From Rhizobium aethiopicum (lineage in GTDB: Bacteria; Pseudomonadota; Alphaproteobacteria; Rhizobiales; Rhizobiaceae), in NCBI RefSeq assembly GCF_900094625.1, contig NZ_FMAJ01000008.1, positions 124,001-188,000 on the forward strand: 64,000 nt of DNA, written 5' to 3'. The notes beneath the pieces are model-generated. The model was not told the origin of the DNA, did not search any database, and saw nothing but the letters and a program-made list of their open reading frames with translations. Below, piece after piece: positions 17,878 through 28,100 of this stretch (the stretch's first letter is position 1; every line of letters begins with the position of its first letter). Made by a program: the position numbers and the translations under genes.

Positions 17878-20187
17878 ATGGCCGCTGACCTCCGTTTTCT
17901 CGCAGCCCGCATCTCGGCCGAAATCAACGCCCGGCCTGACCAGGCCAAGGCCGCCATCGAGCTGCTTGACGAGGGCGCCACCGTGCCCTTCATCGCCCGC
18001 TACCGAAAAGAGGTGACCGGTGGGCTCGATGACACGCAGCTGCGCAATCTCGCCGAACGGCTGGTCTATCTGCGCGAACTCGAAGCTCGGCGTGACGCGA
18101 TCGTCGAATCGATCACCGGCCAGGGCAAGATGACCGAAGAGCTGATGGTGAAGGTTGCCGGCGCCCAGACCAAGGCCGAGCTCGAGGATCTCTATCTGCC
18201 CTACAAGCCGAAGCGGCGCACGCGGGCCGAAATCGCCCGCGAACGGGGCCTCGGCCCGCTTGCCGAAGCGATCCTGGCCGAGCGCGCAAGCGAGCCGGCG
18301 GTTCTGGCCGAGGGCTTCGTCACCGCAGACGTGGCCGACGTGAAGACGGCGCTCGAAGGGGCGCGGGACATCATCGCCGAAGGCATTGCCGAAAACGCCG
18401 ACCTGCTCGGCAAGTTGCGCGCCCATATGCGTCAGGCATCGCTGCTGAAGGCCAGGGTCGTCGACGGCAAACAGGCGACGGGCGAGAAGTTTTCCGATTA
18501 CTTCGACCATTCCGAACGCTGGGCGACTGCACCCGGCCATCGGGCGCTCGCCATGCTGCGCGGCTGGAACGAGGAGGTACTGACGCTGACGATCGAGGCC
18601 GACGCCGAGACCGCATCGCCGAACAAGCCGGTCGAGCGCATGATTGCGGCGGCTTACGAGATCGGCGCCAGCCGTCCTGGCGACCGCTGGCTGATGGAGG
18701 TCGCGAGCTGGACCTGGCGCGTCAAGCTTTCCATGTCGCTGTCGCTCGACCTGATGCGCGAGCTGCGTGAAAGGGCAGAAGAGGAGGCGATCCATGTCTT
18801 CGCCCGCAATCTCAAGGACCTGCTCTTGGCCGCGCCCGCCGGCTCGCGCGCGACGATGGGCCTCGATCCCGGCATCCGCACCGGCGTCAAGGTCGCCGTC
18901 GTCGACGGCACCGGCAAGGTGGTGGCGACCTCGACCGTCTATCCCTTCCAGCCGAGGAATGACGTGCGCGGCGCCCAGATCGAGCTCGCATCGCTGATCC
19001 GCAAGCACAATGTCGAGCTGATCTCGATCGGCAACGGCACCGGCAGCCGCGAAACGGAAAAGCTGGTGGCCGACATGCTGGCCGAGTTGCCGGCGCCGAA
19101 GCCGACCAAGGTCATCGTCTCGGAAGCGGGTGCTTCGGTCTATTCCGCCTCGGCAACAGGTGCGGCCGAATTTCCCGATCTCGACGTGTCGCTGCGCGGC
19201 GCCGTCTCCATTGCGCGCCGCCTGCAGGATCCGCTCGCCGAACTCGTCAAGATCGAGCCGAAGTCGATCGGCGTCGGTCAGTATCAGCACGATGTCGACC
19301 AGCAGAAGCTGTCGCGTTCGCTCGATGCCGTTGTCGAAGACGCGGTGAACGCCGTCGGCGTCGATCTCAACACGGCGTCGGCGCCGCTGCTCTCCCGCGT
19401 CTCCGGCCTCGGCCCGTCGATTGCCGAGGCGATCGTCCGCCATCGCGACAGCGAGGGCCGTTTCGAGACGCGCCGCGATCTTCTGAAGGTCGCGCGCCTT
19501 GGCGGCCGCACCTTCGAACAATGCGCCGGCTTTCTGCGCATCCCGAACGGCAAGGAGCCGCTCGACGCCTCCTCCGTCCACCCCGAGGCCTACGGCGTCG
19601 CCAAGAAGATTGTCGCCGCCTGCGGCCGCGACCTGCGCGCGCTGATGGGCGACAGCGCCGTCTTGAAATCGATCGACCCGCGCCAGTTCATCGATGAGAA
19701 ATTCGGTCTGCCGACGGTTCGCGATATCATCGCCGAGCTGGAAAAGCCCGGCCGCGACCCGCGCCCGAGCTTCAAGACAGCGACCTTCGCCGAGGGCGTC
19801 AACGAAATTTCCGACCTGAAGCCAGGCATGGTGCTCGAAGGCACGGTGACCAATGTCGCCGCCTTCGGCGCCTTCGTCGATATCGGCGTGCACCAGGATG
19901 GTCTGGTGCATGTGTCGCAGCTTGCCGATCGCTTCGTCAAGGATCCGCACGAGGTCGTAAAGGCCGGCGATGTCGTCAAGGTACGGGTTGTGGAAGTCGA
20001 TGCCAAGCGCAAGCGCATCGGTCTCTCCATGCGCCGCGACGACGGTTCTTCGGCGCCTCAGCCGCGTGGTGATTCTCGCGGGAATCAGGGTGCCCGGCCG
20101 CAGAACGAGCGCCGGCCGGCGGCTCCGAAACCCGAGAGCCAGGGTGCTTTCGGCGCGGCACTGGCCGAAGCCATGAAGCGAAAATAA
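17878..20187 (+). CDS. tex: Tex family S1 RNA-binding protein
   Basis: 769 aa from the ATG at 17878, preceded by AGGAAATCCC; an upstream in-frame start at 17800 would overlap the glyS promoter. Order: N-terminal helical region with the diagnostic GATVPFIARYRKEVTGGLDD; a YqgF/RuvC-like domain beginning TMGLDPGIRTGVKVAVVDG; helix-hairpin-helix repeats (LLSRVSGLGPSIAEAIVRHR); and a C-terminal S1 domain (PGMVLEGTVTNVAAFGAFVD). It ends in a basic, Pro/Arg-rich tail. Tex proteins are cytoplasmic nucleic-acid-binding factors linked to transcription. A long antisense reading frame across this gene is a codon-bias shadow. Confidence 0.97.
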   Translation: MAADLRFLAARISAEINARPDQAKAAIELLDEGATVPFIARYRKEVTGGLDDTQLRNLAERLVYLRELEARRDAIVESITGQGKMTEELMVKVAGAQTKAELEDLYLPYKPKRRTRAEIARERGLGPLAEAILAERASEPAVLAEGFVTADVADVKTALEGARDIIAEGIAENADLLGKLRAHMRQASLLKARVVDGKQATGEKFSDYFDHSERWATAPGHRALAMLRGWNEEVLTLTIEADAETASPNKPVERMIAAAYEIGASRPGDRWLMEVASWTWRVKLSMSLSLDLMRELRERAEEEAIHVFARNLKDLLLAAPAGSRATMGLDPGIRTGVKVAVVDGTGKVVATSTVYPFQPRNDVRGAQIELASLIRKHNVELISIGNGTGSRETEKLVADMLAELPAPKPTKVIVSEAGASVYSASATGAAEFPDLDVSLRGAVSIARRLQDPLAELVKIEPKSIGVGQYQHDVDQQKLSRSLDAVVEDAVNAVGVDLNTASAPLLSRVSGLGPSIAEAIVRHRDSEGRFETRRDLLKVARLGGRTFEQCAGFLRIPNGKEPLDASSVHPEAYGVAKKIVAACGRDLRALMGDSAVLKSIDPRQFIDEKFGLPTVRDIIAELEKPGRDPRPSFKTATFAEGVNEISDLKPGMVLEGTVTNVAAFGAFVDIGVHQDGLVHVSQLADRFVKDPHEVVKAGDVVKVRVVEVDAKRKRIGLSMRRDDGSSAPQPRGDSRGNQGARPQNERRPAAPKPESQGAFGAALAEAMKRK

Positions 20188-20287
20188 GGGTTTAGCCAAT
20201 ATTTTGGCAAAAATGCCACAGTTTGGCAGCGTTATTTCACGTCTGCTAACTCAGGCGCTTGTAAGGCGAAAGAGAGCGATTAAGTTG

Positions 20288-20307
20288 ATGTGACCATCCT
20301 GTCACAT
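20288..20307. promoter_or_regulatory. Inverted repeat just upstream of cfa
   Basis: ATGTGAC-N6-GTCACAT, a 7-bp perfect inverted repeat ending 13 bp before the cfa start. It could be an operator or an mRNA hairpin next to the ribosome-binding site (GAGG at 20312). The spacing does not fit the classical CRP/FNR half-site spacing. Confidence 0.4.
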
Positions 20308-20320
20308 TTGCGAGGCGTCC

Positions 20321-21580
20321 ATGGCGTCAGCATTCTTATCGATCGTCCAGCAAATCATCCGCAAGGGTTCATTGAGACTTACCCTTGCGAACGGCAAGAC
20401 CCACATGATCGGCGACGGCAGCGGTGAAACCGTTGTCGCCCGCCTTGCCGATCAGGAGGCCGAGGACGCCATCCGGCGCGATCCGACGATGAAGCTCGGC
20501 GAAATGTACATGCAAGGCCGGTTCATTCTTGAACAGGGCAACATCTACGATTTCCTGTCGCTGGTGAAGCAGAACACCACCAACGAGATCTTCGATTTCA
20601 AGATGGCGGCGCTGCTTGTCGGCCGCATTGCCTGGCAGCAGCTGAAGAGCCGCGTGCCGGTCAATCGCAACAAGCACAATGTCGCCCATCATTACGATCT
20701 CTCCGCAAAGCTCTTCGATCTTTTCCTGGATGAGGACTGGCAATATTCCTGCGCCTATTTCGAGCCGCCGGGCATCGGTCTCGACGAGGCGCAGCTTGCC
20801 AAGAAGCGTCATATCGCCGCCAAGCTTCTGCTTGCCCCCAACCAGCGCATCCTGGAGATCGGTTCCGGCTGGGGCGGCATGGGCATGTATCTGACCGAGG
20901 CGACGGAGGGAGCCGACTTCACCGGCATCACGCTCAGCGAAGAGCAGCTGAAGGTCTCCCGCGCCCGCGCCGAAAAACGCGGTCTTTCCGACCGTGTGCG
21001 TTTCGAGCTGCAGGACTATCGCAGCATGAACGGCCGGAAGTTCGACCGCATCGTCTCGGTCGGCATGTTCGAGCACGTCGGCATCGGCAATTACGGCACT
21101 TTCTTCCGCAAGGTGTCGGATCTGCTCGACGACAACGGCGTCATGGTGCTGCATTCGATCGGCCGCCCGAAGCCGAGCTTCGGCACCAACGCCTTCATCG
21201 AGAAATATATCTTCCCCGGCGGCTATATTCCCTCGGTCGGCGAGGTCGTGGCGCCGCTTGAAAAGGCCGGGCTCCTGGTCAGGGATGTCGAAATCCTGCC
21301 GATGCACTATGCCTATACACTGCGCCATTGGCGCGAGCGTTTCGTGGCGCGCAAGGCAGAAGCCGTGGCACTTTACGACGAGCAATTCTTCCGCATGTGG
21401 GAATTTTATCTGGCCGGATCCGAAATGGGGTTCCGCTGGGATGAGCTGTTCATCCTGCAGATCCAAATCGCCAAGAACCAGTTCACCGTTCCCGACAACC
21501 GCAATTATATCGCGGAAAACGAAGCCAAGCTGAGGGAATTCGAGGCGAGGCGGGCACCACTGGAAAAGGTGACGTTCTGA
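20321..21580 (+). CDS. cfa: Cyclopropane-fatty-acyl-phospholipid synthase
   Basis: 419 aa. It transfers a methylene group from SAM to cis double bonds of membrane phospholipid acyl chains. Family signatures: NVAHHYDLSAKLFDLFLDED, YSCAYFEPP, the SAM motif RILEIGSGWGGMGMYL, GITLSEEQLKVSRARAE, and FDRIVSVGMFEHVGIGNY with the conserved His. It is cytoplasmic or membrane-peripheral. Rhizobia often have more than one cfa copy. The phosphatase gene starts about 30 bp later and is probably co-transcribed. Confidence 0.95.
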   Translation: MASAFLSIVQQIIRKGSLRLTLANGKTHMIGDGSGETVVARLADQEAEDAIRRDPTMKLGEMYMQGRFILEQGNIYDFLSLVKQNTTNEIFDFKMAALLVGRIAWQQLKSRVPVNRNKHNVAHHYDLSAKLFDLFLDEDWQYSCAYFEPPGIGLDEAQLAKKRHIAAKLLLAPNQRILEIGSGWGGMGMYLTEATEGADFTGITLSEEQLKVSRARAEKRGLSDRVRFELQDYRSMNGRKFDRIVSVGMFEHVGIGNYGTFFRKVSDLLDDNGVMVLHSIGRPKPSFGTNAFIEKYIFPGGYIPSVGEVVAPLEKAGLLVRDVEILPMHYAYTLRHWRERFVARKAEAVALYDEQFFRMWEFYLAGSEMGFRWDELFILQIQIAKNQFTVPDNRNYIAENEAKLREFEARRAPLEKVTF

Positions 21581-21611
21581 TCCGGCGGCGCCGTTTGTGA
21601 TGAAAGGGGGC

Positions 21612-22199
21612 ATGCGGATGAGCAGTGCGTTTCCGGAGATTTACCTGGTCCGCCACGGCGAAACCGAATGGAGCCTGTCCGGGCGCCATACCGGACGCAG
21701 TGATATTCCCTTGACCGCGAACGGCGAAGCCGCTGCGCGCAAACTTACGGAACTGCTTTCCGGGCTCTCCTTTTCCGCCGTCTGGTCGAGCCCTTCCGCG
21801 CGCGCCCGCAAGACCTGCACGCTCGCCGGCTTTGGATCGGAAGCTCTCATCCGAGACGATCTCGCCGAATGGGACTACGGCGCTTATGAAGGCGTCACCA
21901 CCAAGGCGATCCTGGCGGAGCGCCCCGGCTGGCAGCTTTTTCGCGACGGTTGCCCGAACGGCGAAACGGCTGCCGATGTCGGCGCCCGCGCCGACGCCGT
22001 CATTGACGGCCTGCGTGAAATGGCGGGCACCGTCCTAATCTTTTCCAGCTCGCATTTCCTGCGCGTGCTGGCCGCCCGCTGGCTCGGCCTGCCGCCGCAA
22101 GGCGGCGCGCATTTCGTGCTCGATACCGCCAGCATCAGCGTGCTCGGCTATGAGCACGACCTGACCGAACGGATCATCCGCCGATGGAACCAGAGATAG
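21612..22199 (+). CDS. Histidine phosphatase family protein
   Basis: 195 aa from the ATG at 21612, chosen because GAAAGGGGG sits just upstream; other in-frame starts are 21600 and 21618. The catalytic motif is LVRHGETEW; the second His lies in FSSSHFLRVLAARWLGL. WSSPSARARKTCTLAG matches the conserved Arg-bearing loop. It is a phosphoglycerate-mutase-like (branch 1) phosphatase, small-substrate type. The substrate cannot be assigned. Confidence 0.9.
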   Translation: MRMSSAFPEIYLVRHGETEWSLSGRHTGRSDIPLTANGEAAARKLTELLSGLSFSAVWSSPSARARKTCTLAGFGSEALIRDDLAEWDYGAYEGVTTKAILAERPGWQLFRDGCPNGETAADVGARADAVIDGLREMAGTVLIFSSSHFLRVLAARWLGLPPQGGAHFVLDTASISVLGYEHDLTERIIRRWNQR

Positions 22200-22342
22200 G
22201 GCGACAATTAATTGCCGGCGTCGGCCGCACGGCATGACTTCCATGAGTTTCACCGTGGTTAACATTGGCGTAACGACCTCACGATAAATGTAGCCATCGC
22301 CGCTCTCCGCGGCTGTGTTTTTGCGTTTTCTGGAGTGCGGAC

Positions 22343-23155
22343 GTGTTTCATCGATCAGTCGTATCGATTGCTTTGCTTATTGCCTTTTCATCCACAATTT
22401 CGGCCGTCGCGCAGGAAAGCCGCCAGCACTTCTGGTCGGGCGACTGGTATCTGAGCGTCGGTGTCGCCGGCTTTTCCGCGCCGAAATTCGAGGGCGCCTC
22501 GCATAATGAATTCAAGTTCAGCCCGCTGATTTCGGTCGGACGGCAGGGCGCCGGTCCGCGCTTTTCCTCGCGCAACGACAATCCCGCCTTCGCCCTCATC
22601 GATAAGGGCGCTTTCCGCGCCGGCATCGTCGGCAAGTTCGTGCCTTCCCGCGACGAGGGCGACGGTCACGAGCTGAAGGGCATGAAAAAGGTCAAGTGGG
22701 GGGCGGAAGCCGGCGGTTTCGTCGAGGTCTATCCGACTGATTTCCTGCGCGCCCGCGCGGAAGTTCGCCAGGGCATTCGCTCGCATGACGGCGTCGTCGC
22801 CGATCTCGCCGTCGATGCCTTCACCGATATCGCGCCCGACCTGCAACTGTCGGGCGGCCCGCGCGCGACATTTGCGACAAGCGGCTATTACGACGCCTAT
22901 TATGGCGTCAACGCCAAGCGGGCGGCGGCAAGCGGCCTCGATCCTTACAGGCCCTCGTCGGGCATTCAGTCCTACGGCGCCGGCGCGGCCCTGACCTGGA
23001 AGGCGACGGAAAACCTCTCGGCAAGCTCCTTCCTCGAATATAAGCGGCTTGCCGGCCCCGCCGCCGACAGCAGCCTGGTGCGTGAGCGCGGCTCGAAGAA
23101 CCAGCTGCTGATCGGGGTCTCGGCGACCTACAAGTTCAATTTCTCGCTGCAATGA
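22343..23155 (+). CDS. MipA/OmpV family outer-membrane protein
   Basis: 270 aa with a GTG start at 22343 (TGGAG upstream) and a signal peptide MFHRSVVSIALLIAFSSTISA. The mature region starts WSGDWYLSVGVAGFSAPKFEG and has alternating beta-strand patterns, ending in ATYKFNFSLQ with a terminal aromatic-containing strand typical of outer-membrane barrels. MipA/OmpV proteins are outer-membrane scaffolds or porin-like proteins. The gene stands alone between the phosphatase and ubiA. Confidence 0.88.
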   Translation: MFHRSVVSIALLIAFSSTISAVAQESRQHFWSGDWYLSVGVAGFSAPKFEGASHNEFKFSPLISVGRQGAGPRFSSRNDNPAFALIDKGAFRAGIVGKFVPSRDEGDGHELKGMKKVKWGAEAGGFVEVYPTDFLRARAEVRQGIRSHDGVVADLAVDAFTDIAPDLQLSGGPRATFATSGYYDAYYGVNAKRAAASGLDPYRPSSGIQSYGAGAALTWKATENLSASSFLEYKRLAGPAADSSLVRERGSKNQLLIGVSATYKFNFSLQ

Positions 23156-23228
23156 GCGACGGCGCCGCGCAATGCTTCGAGCGGCGCGCGGCGATCGCTT
23201 CTTGACCGGATCGCCGGCCCGCCGCTAG

Positions 23229-24197
23229 ATGAGCGGCATGGAACATACCGACGACTTCAACGATCGCGTCTCCGATGCGCCGTCCGACAACTGGGTCTAC
23301 CGGATCCTGCCGCCATGGCTCTGGCCCTACGCCCAGCTCGCGCGCTGGGACCGGCCGATCGGCTGGCAACTTCTGATGTGGCCATGTTTCTGGTCGGCCA
23401 CCCTTGCCGCCAATGCGGCGATTGGCGAAGGGCTCTATTCCGGCAGTCTGCTGGTCTCCCACCTTTTCCTCTATTTCATTGGCGCCGTCGCCATGCGCGG
23501 CGCCGGCTGCACCTATAATGATCTCGTCGACCACGAGATCGACACGCAGGTGGCGCGCACCCGTTCGCGCCCGCTTCCCTCCGGCCGCGTCACGCGCGCC
23601 CACGCCAAGATCTTCATCGGCCTGCAGGCGCTGGTCGGCCTCTTCGTGCTCTTGCAGTTCAATTGGTTCACGGTCTTCCTGGGCCTGCTCTCGCTTGGCA
23701 TCGTCGCGCTTTATCCCTATGCCAAACGCTTCACCGACTGGCCGCAATTCTTTCTCGGCCTTGCCTTCTCATGGGGTGCGCTGATGGGCTGGGCCGGCAT
23801 ATTGGGCGGCCTCTCCTTCGCCGCCATCCTGCTCTATGCCGCCTCCGTCGCCTGGACAATCGGTTACGACACCATCTATGCGCATCAGGACAAGGAGGAT
23901 GACGAACTGATCGGCGTCCGCTCCACCGCGCGCCTCTTCGGCGACAACACGCGGACATGGCTGATCGGCCTTTATGGGCTGACGCTGGTGCTGATGTTTG
24001 CGGCCTTCGCGCTCGCCGGCGCCAATATCGTCGCCTTTCTGGCCTTGTTCGGTGCGGCAGGCATGTTCGCCTGGCAGATCGTCCGGCTCGATATCAACGA
24101 TCCCGCCCAATGCCTGGCGCTCTTCCAGTCGAACAATCGCGTCGGCCTCGTCATCTTCTTCGGGCTGTTCTTTTCATTGCTCTTCGCCATTCCCTGA
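23229..24197 (+). CDS. ubiA: 4-hydroxybenzoate polyprenyltransferase
   Basis: 322 aa integral membrane prenyltransferase with about eight to nine hydrophobic segments. It attaches the polyprenyl chain to 4-hydroxybenzoate in ubiquinone synthesis. The first Asp-rich motif is YNDLVDHEIDTQVARTRSRP and the second is DTIYAHQDKEDD; both bind Mg-prenyl diphosphate. The N-terminus RWDRPIGWQLLMWPCFWS is typical of UbiA. Start ATG at 23229, or 23238. Confidence 0.95.
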   Translation: MSGMEHTDDFNDRVSDAPSDNWVYRILPPWLWPYAQLARWDRPIGWQLLMWPCFWSATLAANAAIGEGLYSGSLLVSHLFLYFIGAVAMRGAGCTYNDLVDHEIDTQVARTRSRPLPSGRVTRAHAKIFIGLQALVGLFVLLQFNWFTVFLGLLSLGIVALYPYAKRFTDWPQFFLGLAFSWGALMGWAGILGGLSFAAILLYAASVAWTIGYDTIYAHQDKEDDELIGVRSTARLFGDNTRTWLIGLYGLTLVLMFAAFALAGANIVAFLALFGAAGMFAWQIVRLDINDPAQCLALFQSNNRVGLVIFFGLFFSLLFAIP

Positions 24198-24220
24198 ACG
24201 AGACAAAGTATGAAACCGTA

Positions 24221-24244
24221 AAACCCGGCGCGGGCGCCGGGTTT
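24221..24244. terminator. Bidirectional terminator between ubiA and DUF6101
   Basis: Perfect 10-bp stem AAACCCGGCG / CGCCGGGTTT with a CGGG loop, flanked by A and T runs on both sides, between two convergent genes. Confidence 0.85.
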
Positions 24245-24294
24245 TAAAACGGTTGCGAAGCGACAGGGCCGAAACGGAACTGGCGCGATGTCGT

Positions 24295-24861
24295 TCATGT
24301 GCGGGCGATGATTTCCTTGCCTTCGATCTTCATCGCGACGCCCAGCCGCCCGGTGGTGCGGCGCACGAGGAAGCGCGGACGGCGATTGGCGAAGTAGGAA
24401 TGGCGGCGGCGCGGCTTGAGGTCGCCGGTGCGCAGCGCGCCGATATGATCTTCGAGCGGCCGCGCGACGCCGTCGGCCTCGACCATCAGCATCGGAATTC
24501 GGAAAGCTTCGGACCAGCTGCGCCAGTCGGCGGCAATATCGCTGAGATCATGGGCCACGAGCAGGGGAATGCAGAGCTCGGGATCGGCGTGGTGAAGTTC
24601 GAGCGTGACGGTTACCTCGCCGTCGCCATGGTCGATGGCGCGGGCGGCGACACCCTTGAAGACGCGCTTCGGCAGGGCAATCGAGAGCGGCAGGCCGCTG
24701 GAGGGAAGGACTTTACGCAGCACCGCGCCGCGTTCGTCTATCGTGATGCTGACGTCATCCGAACGATCATGGATGGCGTAGCTGACCTGCTGCGGAAAGC
24801 GGGACGGATCGAGACGCAGCGTCGTGCCAGCCCAAGCGGGCTTCAAAACGGGATTGTTCAT
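24295..24861 (-). CDS. DUF6101-like protein
   Basis: 188 aa, soluble, with no signal peptide or membrane segment. It has a basic patch near the C-terminus (LKPRRRHSYFANRRPRFLVRR). It matches my memory of the Rhizobiales-specific family DUF6101, which has no known function. The gene is convergent with ubiA and shares its terminator; the 301 bp upstream separate it from the divergent DUF1217 gene. Confidence 0.7.
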   Translation of the reverse strand: MNNPVLKPAWAGTTLRLDPSRFPQQVSYAIHDRSDDVSITIDERGAVLRKVLPSSGLPLSIALPKRVFKGVAARAIDHGDGEVTVTLELHHADPELCIPLLVAHDLSDIAADWRSWSEAFRIPMLMVEADGVARPLEDHIGALRTGDLKPRRRHSYFANRRPRFLVRRTTGRLGVAMKIEGKEIIART

Positions 24862-25162
24862 GTCATTCTACCCTTGTCTTACCTGAGAGCCGGTTTGCGG
24901 TCTTCTCCTCGGGACTTTTCGTCCTCTATGTCCGACAATAGGCGGCCCCCCTTCCGTACAGCTTAAAAATTGCGGTTAAGAAAACTTTGCCTCCCCTGAT
25001 GGTTATCAAAACCGAATCCGGCAGGGTTTCCGGAAGGTGAATGGCCTGTCGTCCTGAAATGACGCAATCCAAAGGTAAGTCTCGGGTAAGTTTTGCGTGG
25101 CAAAATGGGCTTACCAGCAGTTCGTCGTTTTTTTAGAGATTTTGCCGAAAAGGGCGCTTTTC
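24862..25162. other. Divergent intergenic region DUF6101 / DUF1217
   Basis: About 300 bp between divergent genes. It must hold both promoters, but I see no convincing operator, repeat or RNA gene. Confidence 0.5.
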
Positions 25163-28100
25163 ATGATCACGGCCTCCCTCGCTTACACGATCCTGTCGAA
25201 GGACATGACGTCGAGCCTCAACAAGGTTGCGTCGCAGGCGACGGTCAAGAAGGACGCCCAATACTACGCCGACAATATCAACAAGGTCAAAGACGTCGAC
25301 GACTTCCTCGGCGACTACCGGCTCTACAGCTATGCGATGAAGGCCTATGGTCTGGAGGACATGACCTATGCCAAGGCCTTCATGAAGAAGGTGCTCGAGA
25401 GCGATCTGACCGACCCCGACAGCTACGCCAACAAGCTCTCCGATACGCGCTACCGCGAATTTGCCGCCGCCTTCAATTTCAATGCGCCTGAGAAGGATGT
25501 GCAGACGGACGCGCAGGAGGACGAACTCATCGGTCTCTACAAGCAGTCCTTCGTCGATGCCGACAAGGCTGCGGCTACCGAGAGCACCTATTACAGCAAC
25601 AATATCGACAGCGTGATGACCGTCGACGACCTGGTCAACAACACGCGCCTGCGCACCTATGTGCTGAAGACATTCAAAATCGATCCCACCTATGCGTCGA
25701 AGGATTTTCTGCGGCAGGTGCTGACGAGCGATCTCAGCGATCCCTCAAGCTTCGTCAATACGCAGGGTGGCGACAAGTACAAGGCGCTTGCCGCCCAGTT
25801 CAGCTTCAATGCCGATGGTACCGTCACCGGCACGGCGCAGACGGCGTCGCAGAAGGCTTCGGTCATCGAGACATATACGCTGAATTCCCAATCGGTCATC
25901 ATCGACAATGCGGTCGGCTCCGACGTCTACTATGTCGGCAAGACGGCGGCCGACTACAACAAGGCCTACTACACCGCCAAGATCGGCACGATCACCAATG
26001 TCGACGAGCTGGTCGCCGACAGCCGGCTGACCTCCTACATCAAGACAGCCTACAGCATGGGGGCCGATTTCACCGCGGCAGCGCTGCGAACGGTGCTGAC
26101 CGATCCCGGCTATGCCCAGCTGATGGGCTTCACCGATGTCTATAATGCCTTCAATTTCAAGGCAGACGGGACGATCTCGACCACGGCGCGCGCCCAGACG
26201 ATTGCCCAGTCGAACAAGCTGAAGGACGCCGCGGCGAGCACCGGCAACTACTATACCGTGACCTCGCAATCGAGCAGCATCACCAATGTCGACGACCTGC
26301 TCGCCGACAGCGTGCTGGCGCGCTACATCAAGGATGCTTATGGCCTCGGCGTGAATTTCAGCAATGCCGAGCTGAAGTCCATTCTCACAGATCCGGCCTA
26401 TGCCGCCGCCCAGGGGAAGGCCGGCCCCAATGCCGACTTCAACTTCAATGCGGATGGCTCGATCAACGGTTCGGTGATCCAGACCGACGCGCAGCGCAAG
26501 TCGACCACCGACAAGTCGGCGGCGAATGCGACGCACTTCAATGGCATGATCGGCAATGTCACCAATGTCGACGACATCATGTCCGATCCCGTCGCGGTCA
26601 GCTATATCAGAACCAGCATGCAGATCGCAGACAGCGTCTCGGATGCGACGTTGAGGACGTTCCTCGTTGATCCCGCGGCCGCCAGCGCCCAGGGCTACAG
26701 CGACGTCCACGCTCTCTTCAATTTCGAGACGGACGGGTCGGTCGCGACCCTTTATGCCTCGCAGACGGCCGCGCAAAGCGCGAGCACTGACAGCAAGGCC
26801 GATGACGCGGCCGTCTACTACCAGGCGACCATCGCCGGTATATCCGACGTCGATCAGTTGCTGGCCGATCAGAAGCTGAACAATTTCGTCCGCAACGCCT
26901 TCGGCATTCCGTCGACCGTCACCGACCTCGCTCTTCGCACTATCCTAACCGACCAGAGCGGCACCGGCACCTATGCCGACGTTGCAGCCGCCTTTAATTT
27001 CAAGGCGGACGGCACGCTCGAGGACGGAATGGCGGCACAAACGGACGGTCAGATCACCAACATCAAAATTGCAGCCACAGCGCGCACCAACGACTATTCC
27101 GCCAGGATGGGGACAATCTCCAATGTCGACGATCTCATCGCCGATCCCGCCATCACCAATTTCCTGAAGAGCACCTACAATCTGCCGTTCGATATCTCGG
27201 ATGCCGATCTGAAGAGCATCCTCACCGATGCAACGGCGGCTGCCGCAGCCGGCTACGCCGATCTCAATGCCGATTTTAACTTCGCCGCCGACGGATCGCT
27301 TCCGGCAGTCAGCTCGATCCAGACCGCCGCTCAGGCGCAGGCCACCAACGACAATTATGCCGCCCGCTATGACGACGAGCGCGAGGAGGCGATTGCCGAG
27401 GTCGCCTCCAACTACAAGCGCATGATGGCCGACAGCAGCGGCCTGCTCGATTTCTCGGAGATCAACAGCGTCAACGATTTTCTGCGCACCAATGCCGCCG
27501 CCGACTTCACCAAGAGCAACGACAATCTGCCGGATCCCTTTCATGTGGCGCTGCAGGCCTTCGGCCTGACTGACCAGGAGGTGTCGCGCTCGATGATGCG
27601 CAAGATCCTGACGAGCGATGCCTATGATCCGGACGGCTATATTGCCTCGCTGAAGGACGAACGCATCACCAACCTCGCGCGCGCCTTCAATTTCGGCCCC
27701 GACGGCAAGGCGGCGTCGCCCTTTCAGGCGCTGCCCGACGCGACCATGGCCAAATACGCCACCGACTACAAGGCACATATGACCATGCTGCTGAAGGACG
27801 GCCCTGTGAAGGACAAGGCTGCGAAGGACGCGACGGCAGAGGTCGATTACTTCGCCAAGACCATGGCGAAGGTGAAGTCGCTCGACGATTTCCTCGATGA
27901 CAGCCGCCTGACCGATCTGGTGCTGAAGGCGAACAATCTCGACCCGAAGGATTACGACAAGGCGACCCTGAAGAAGATCTTCACCTCCGATCCCGACGAC
28001 AAGAAGAGCTATCTCAACGCCACGGCGGACGCGCGCTTCAAGGATATCGTCGCCGCCTTCAACTTCGACAAGGACGGCAATCTGACCCGCGCGAAGATCG

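Noticed and set aside
17788..20199. 803-aa open frame antisense to tex
   Set aside because: Covers the whole tex gene in the opposite direction; composition reflects the high-GC codon bias of tex and it has no recognisable domain.
20288..20307. CRP/FNR binding site upstream of cfa
   Set aside because: The TGTGA/TCACA halves are spaced by 8 rather than 6 bases, so it does not fit the classical site.
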